From the NCBI RefSeq assembly GCF_025244725.1, contig NZ_CP104203.1:248001-312000 (forward strand): a DNA stretch of 64,000 nt, in the 5' to 3' direction. The position numbers were made by a program, and so were the translations under genes. This document shows, one piece after another, positions 61,135 to 64,000 of the stretch. The number at the start of each line of letters is the position of its first letter. Position 1 is the stretch's first letter. This DNA is from Chryseobacterium oranimense. GTDB taxonomy: Bacteria; Bacteroidota; Bacteroidia; Flavobacteriales; Weeksellaceae. The notes under the pieces were generated by a model. The model ran no database searches, was not told where the DNA came from, and saw only the letters and a program-made list of their open reading frames with translations.

Positions 61135-61245
61135 AGTCGGTAATTTTTAGAAACGGTTTTTAGTTTTATCTAAATTAATCAAAAAAGATTGAATTATCAT
61201 CAGTTTACCACTAAATTATCATTTCCGTAAGCCCCAAATTTTCCG

Positions 61246-61253
61246 TAACTTTG
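61246..61253 (+). promoter_or_regulatory. Promoter box for glnS
   Basis: TAACTTTG matches TAnnTTTG and lies 29 bases before the glnS ATG. Confidence 0.5.
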
Positions 61254-61282
61254 TGAAACTTTTTTTATAAAAGCTAATTTAA

Positions 61283-62956
61283 ATGGAAGAAGAAAAAAAA
61301 TCACTCAATTTTATTGAGCAAATTATTGAAGATGACATGGCAAACGGACTGAAAAAAGACCAGATCCGTTTCCGTTTTCCCCCTGAACCCAATGGATATC
61401 TGCATATAGGCCATACAAAAGCTATTTGCATCAACTTTGGTTTGGGCGAAAAATACAACGCTCCCGTAAACCTTCGTTTCGACGATACGAACCCTGAAAA
61501 AGAAGAGCAGGAATTCGTAGATTCTATCAAGAAAGACGTTGAATGGCTTGGTTTTAAATGGGATAAAGAGCTGTATGCATCCGACTACTTCCAGCAGCTT
61601 TATGAATGGGCCGTACAGATGATCAAAGAACGAAAAGCTTATGTAGATGAGCAGCCGTCTGAGGTGATTACTGAGCAGAGAAAAAATCCGGCAGAACCGG
61701 GAATAGAATCTCCGTACAGAAACCGTCCTGTTGAAGAGTCTTTAGATTTATTCGAAAGGATGAAAAATGGTGAATTTGAGAGCGGTTCAATGTCTCTTCG
61801 TGCAAAAATCGACATGACTTCGCCCAATATGAACATGCGTGACCCTGTGATGTACAGAATTCTGAATAAGCCCCACCACAGAACCGGAACTGCATGGAAA
61901 ATCTATCCTATGTACGACTGGGCGCATGGGGAATCTGATTATATTGAACAAATTTCGCATTCGCTGTGTTCTTTGGAATTTGAAAACCATAGACCGCTTT
62001 ACGATTGGTATCTGGATCAGGTATATGATGAAACCAAAGTAAGAAATAAGCAGAGAGAGTTTGCAAGGATGAATGTCTCTTACATGATTACCTCCAAAAG
62101 AAAGCTCCAAAGACTTGTTGCTGAGAAAGTGGTGACAGGCTGGGACGATCCGAGAATGCCTACAATCTCAGGAATGAGAAGAAAAGGTTTCACACCGGCT
62201 TCTATCAAAAACTTTATTGAAAAAGTAGGAGTTGCCAAAAGAGAAAACCTGATCGAAATTCAGTTACTGGATTTCTGTGTACGTGAAGATCTGAATAAGG
62301 TTGCAAAACGCGTAATGGCAGTTGTAGATCCCGTAAAACTGGTTATTGAAAATTATCCTGAAGGAAAGGAAGAATGGCTTGAAACTGAAAATAATCCTGA
62401 ACAGGAAAATGCAGGGACAAGAGAAGTTCCTTTTTCAAGAGAATTATATATCGAAAGAGAAGACTTTAAGGAAGAGGCAAATAATAAATTCTTCAGACTG
62501 AAATTAGGCGGCGAAGTTCGTTTAAAATCAGCTTACATCATCAAAGCAGAAAGAGTAGAGAAGGATGAGAATGGCGAGATCACTACGATCTATGCCACTT
62601 ATGATGAAAAAAGCAAGTCAGGAAGCGGAACGGAAGAAAGCTTAAGAAAAGTAAAAGGTACACTTCACTGGGTATCTGCTACTCATGCAATCCCTGTAGA
62701 TGTAAGAATCTATGAAAAACTCTTTACTGTTGAGCAGCCTGATGCTGAGAAAGATGTGGATTTCCTGAACTTCATCAATCCGGAATCGGTAAATGTTATT
62801 AAAGGTTTTGCGGAGCCAAGCCTGAAAGATGTAGCAGTAGGAGAACCGCTTCAGTTCCAGAGAATCGGGTATTTTACCAAAGATCAGGATTCTACGGCTG
62901 ATAACTTAGTATTTAATCGTACAGTAACATTGAAGGACTCTTTTAAACCAGAATAA
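61283..62956 (+). CDS. glnS: Glutaminyl-tRNA synthetase
   Basis: A 557-residue class I synthetase of normal length: RFPPEPNGYLHIGHTKA with the HIGH motif at about 40, LRFDDTNPEKEEQEF, GWDDPRMPTISGMRRKG, and a TSKRKL form of the KMSKS loop. The C-terminal anticodon-binding beta barrels follow (LGGEVRLKSAYIIKAE and the DVRIYEKLF strand). It charges tRNA-Gln directly. It has its own promoter and terminator. Confidence 0.97.
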   Translation: MEEEKKSLNFIEQIIEDDMANGLKKDQIRFRFPPEPNGYLHIGHTKAICINFGLGEKYNAPVNLRFDDTNPEKEEQEFVDSIKKDVEWLGFKWDKELYASDYFQQLYEWAVQMIKERKAYVDEQPSEVITEQRKNPAEPGIESPYRNRPVEESLDLFERMKNGEFESGSMSLRAKIDMTSPNMNMRDPVMYRILNKPHHRTGTAWKIYPMYDWAHGESDYIEQISHSLCSLEFENHRPLYDWYLDQVYDETKVRNKQREFARMNVSYMITSKRKLQRLVAEKVVTGWDDPRMPTISGMRRKGFTPASIKNFIEKVGVAKRENLIEIQLLDFCVREDLNKVAKRVMAVVDPVKLVIENYPEGKEEWLETENNPEQENAGTREVPFSRELYIEREDFKEEANNKFFRLKLGGEVRLKSAYIIKAERVEKDENGEITTIYATYDEKSKSGSGTEESLRKVKGTLHWVSATHAIPVDVRIYEKLFTVEQPDAEKDVDFLNFINPESVNVIKGFAEPSLKDVAVGEPLQFQRIGYFTKDQDSTADNLVFNRTVTLKDSFKPE

Positions 62957-62976
62957 TCTTAAAATGATTGGATATA

Positions 62977-63010
62977 AAAGGCAGGACTTCCCAAAGTCCT
63001 GCCTTTTTTT
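62977..63010 (+). terminator. Intrinsic terminator after glnS
   Basis: AAAAGGCAGGACTT and AAGTCCTGCCTTTT pair perfectly around CCCA and run into T. Confidence 0.93.
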
Positions 63011-63161
63011 GTTTTTTTATAAATGTTTAAATATCAATTCCTTGTAAGGGATGTCATTTCTTTTTATCAACAATATCGATAAAAAGAAGTGTAGTTGGAA
63101 AGACAGTGCAGGCTGTTTTCCCGATTTTATGCCTTACTTGGCTTTTTCAAAAAATAATATT

Positions 63162-64000
63162 GTGAAATTAATTAGCGTATACACGAGTTCTTTCAAAGGA
63201 CTTTCGGAAGAGAGCTGGATGCTGGCTTTGGTTATGCTCATCAACCGGGCAGGTTCTATGGTACTTCCGTTTTTAGGAGTGTACATGACGGGCTATCTTC
63301 ATTTCAGTATAGAAAACTCAGGAATTATCCTTAGCTTTTTCGGGATAGGTTCGGTATTGGGTTCATGGCTGGGAGGGCTGATCACTGATAAAATTGGAGA
63401 ATATCGTGTTCAGAGTCTGAGTCTGCTTCTCAGTGTGCCTTTATTCTGCCTGATTCCTCTTTTTAAAACAGAAGCGGGGCTGGCAGCTATTATTTTGATC
63501 CAGAGTATTGTCAGTGAAACTTTCCGTCCCGCCAATTCAGTAGCCATTACTAAGTATGCCAAGCCAGAAAATATTACGCGGGCTTTTTCGCTCAACCGGA
63601 TGGCTGTCAACCTTGGTTTTTCAATCGGCCCTGCTTTGGGAGGGATATTGTCTGCCATTTCCTATGAATTTTTATTCTTTACGAATGCATTGGCGGCATT
63701 GTTGGCAGGTTTAATGTACATCAGATTCTTCGGAAAACGAAACAAGCAGGCCTCATTGAAGCCGAAAAAAGTAAAAGAAACTGTTGCTGTTAAAAAAGAA
63801 AATTCTCCTTACCGCGATGGGAAATTCCTGCTGTACAGCTTTTTCTGTATGCTTTTTTCGATCTGTTTCTTCCAGCTGTTCAGTACACTGACTATCTTTT
63901 ATAAAGACACGGCACATTTAAGCCAGCAAAATATCGGATATATCCTTGGGTACAGCGGATTTCTGATCGTACTGCTGGAAATGGGCTTTGTACAGGTCGC
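63162..64000 (+). CDS. MFS transporter, N-terminal part (runs off the window)
   Basis: The frame is open to the window end, giving at least 279 residues with about seven membrane segments (SWMLALVMLINRAGSMVLPF, GIILSFFGIGSVLGSWLGGL, LAAIILIQSIVSETF and so on). The loop between segments 2 and 3 has GGLITDKIGEYRV, a form of the MFS signature. I prefer the GTG at 63162 as start (MKLISVYTSSF); ATGs at 63129 and 63051 are in frame but add residues unlike transporter starts. The substrate is unknown. Confidence 0.8.
   Translation, partial: MKLISVYTSSFKGLSEESWMLALVMLINRAGSMVLPFLGVYMTGYLHFSIENSGIILSFFGIGSVLGSWLGGLITDKIGEYRVQSLSLLLSVPLFCLIPLFKTEAGLAAIILIQSIVSETFRPANSVAITKYAKPENITRAFSLNRMAVNLGFSIGPALGGILSAISYEFLFFTNALAALLAGLMYIRFFGKRNKQASLKPKKVKETVAVKKENSPYRDGKFLLYSFFCMLFSICFFQLFSTLTIFYKDTAHLSQQNIGYILGYSGFLIVLLEMGFVQV

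Overview
The window looks like chromosome from a Bacteroidota species of the Chryseobacterium type (Weeksellaceae, Flavobacteriales). The base composition is AT-rich. There is an endonuclease with a type IX secretion (T9SS) C-terminal sorting domain, a SusC-like TonB-dependent receptor with a partner lipoprotein, promoters of the Bacteroidota TAnnTTTG type, a mevalonate-pathway HMG-CoA synthase, and a fused OlsF-like acyltransferase. A 55-residue double-glycine peptide gene has a leader typical of Chryseobacterium 'bacteriocin-like' proteins. The genus is an inference from these traits; no rRNA is present to confirm it.

Layout. Positions 1-7.8 kb hold the end of a gene cluster that looks like the payload module of a contractile injection or type VI-like system: LysM protein, secreted protein, PAAR-like DUF4280 spike cap, an 887-residue OmpA-domain protein, then three candidate partner or immunity genes. 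7.8-14.4 kb carries a secreted nuclease, small lipoprotein and Cys-rich genes, an ACC-deaminase-like enzyme, a LysM glucosaminidase and hemL. 14.7-21 kb has a surface lipoprotein and TonB-dependent receptor pair, divergent from a PhoB/PhoR-like two-component system. 21-34.8 kb is mixed metabolism: GH13 amylase, SDR, thyA, serine hydrolase, M1 aminopeptidase, cupin/DoxX/AraC, HMG-CoA synthase and a fibre-like secreted protein. 34.9-39.8 kb is an alcohol/aldehyde oxidation locus (AraC regulator, aldehyde dehydrogenase, alcohol dehydrogenase, DUF779) interrupted by a GC-rich repeat and a five-unit tandem array. 39.8-50 kb has a DAACS symporter, cbpA/cbpM, a cysteine-synthase-like enzyme, a LolE-type permease head-to-head with a NamZ muramidase, a thioredoxin operon and a Crp-like regulator. 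50-54 kb carries an AT-rich GT14 glycosyltransferase and two identical tRNA-Phe genes bracketing an HxlR/hydrolase/isochorismatase group. 54-64 kb has olsF-like, lysC, fbp, menC, the double-glycine peptide gene, a DUF900 hydrolase, glnS and the start of an MFS transporter.

Most of the window is ordinary core genome with clear intrinsic terminators between units. The parts worth a second look are the payload module, the double-glycine peptide gene hidden beside menC, and several families of structured intergenic repeats. The main family is built on alternating ATTGACN/ATTCACN heptamers and occurs once as a five-unit tandem array and twice as single large inverted repeats. Also notable are the twin tRNA-Phe genes and a four-base divergent start pair that uses a TTG codon.
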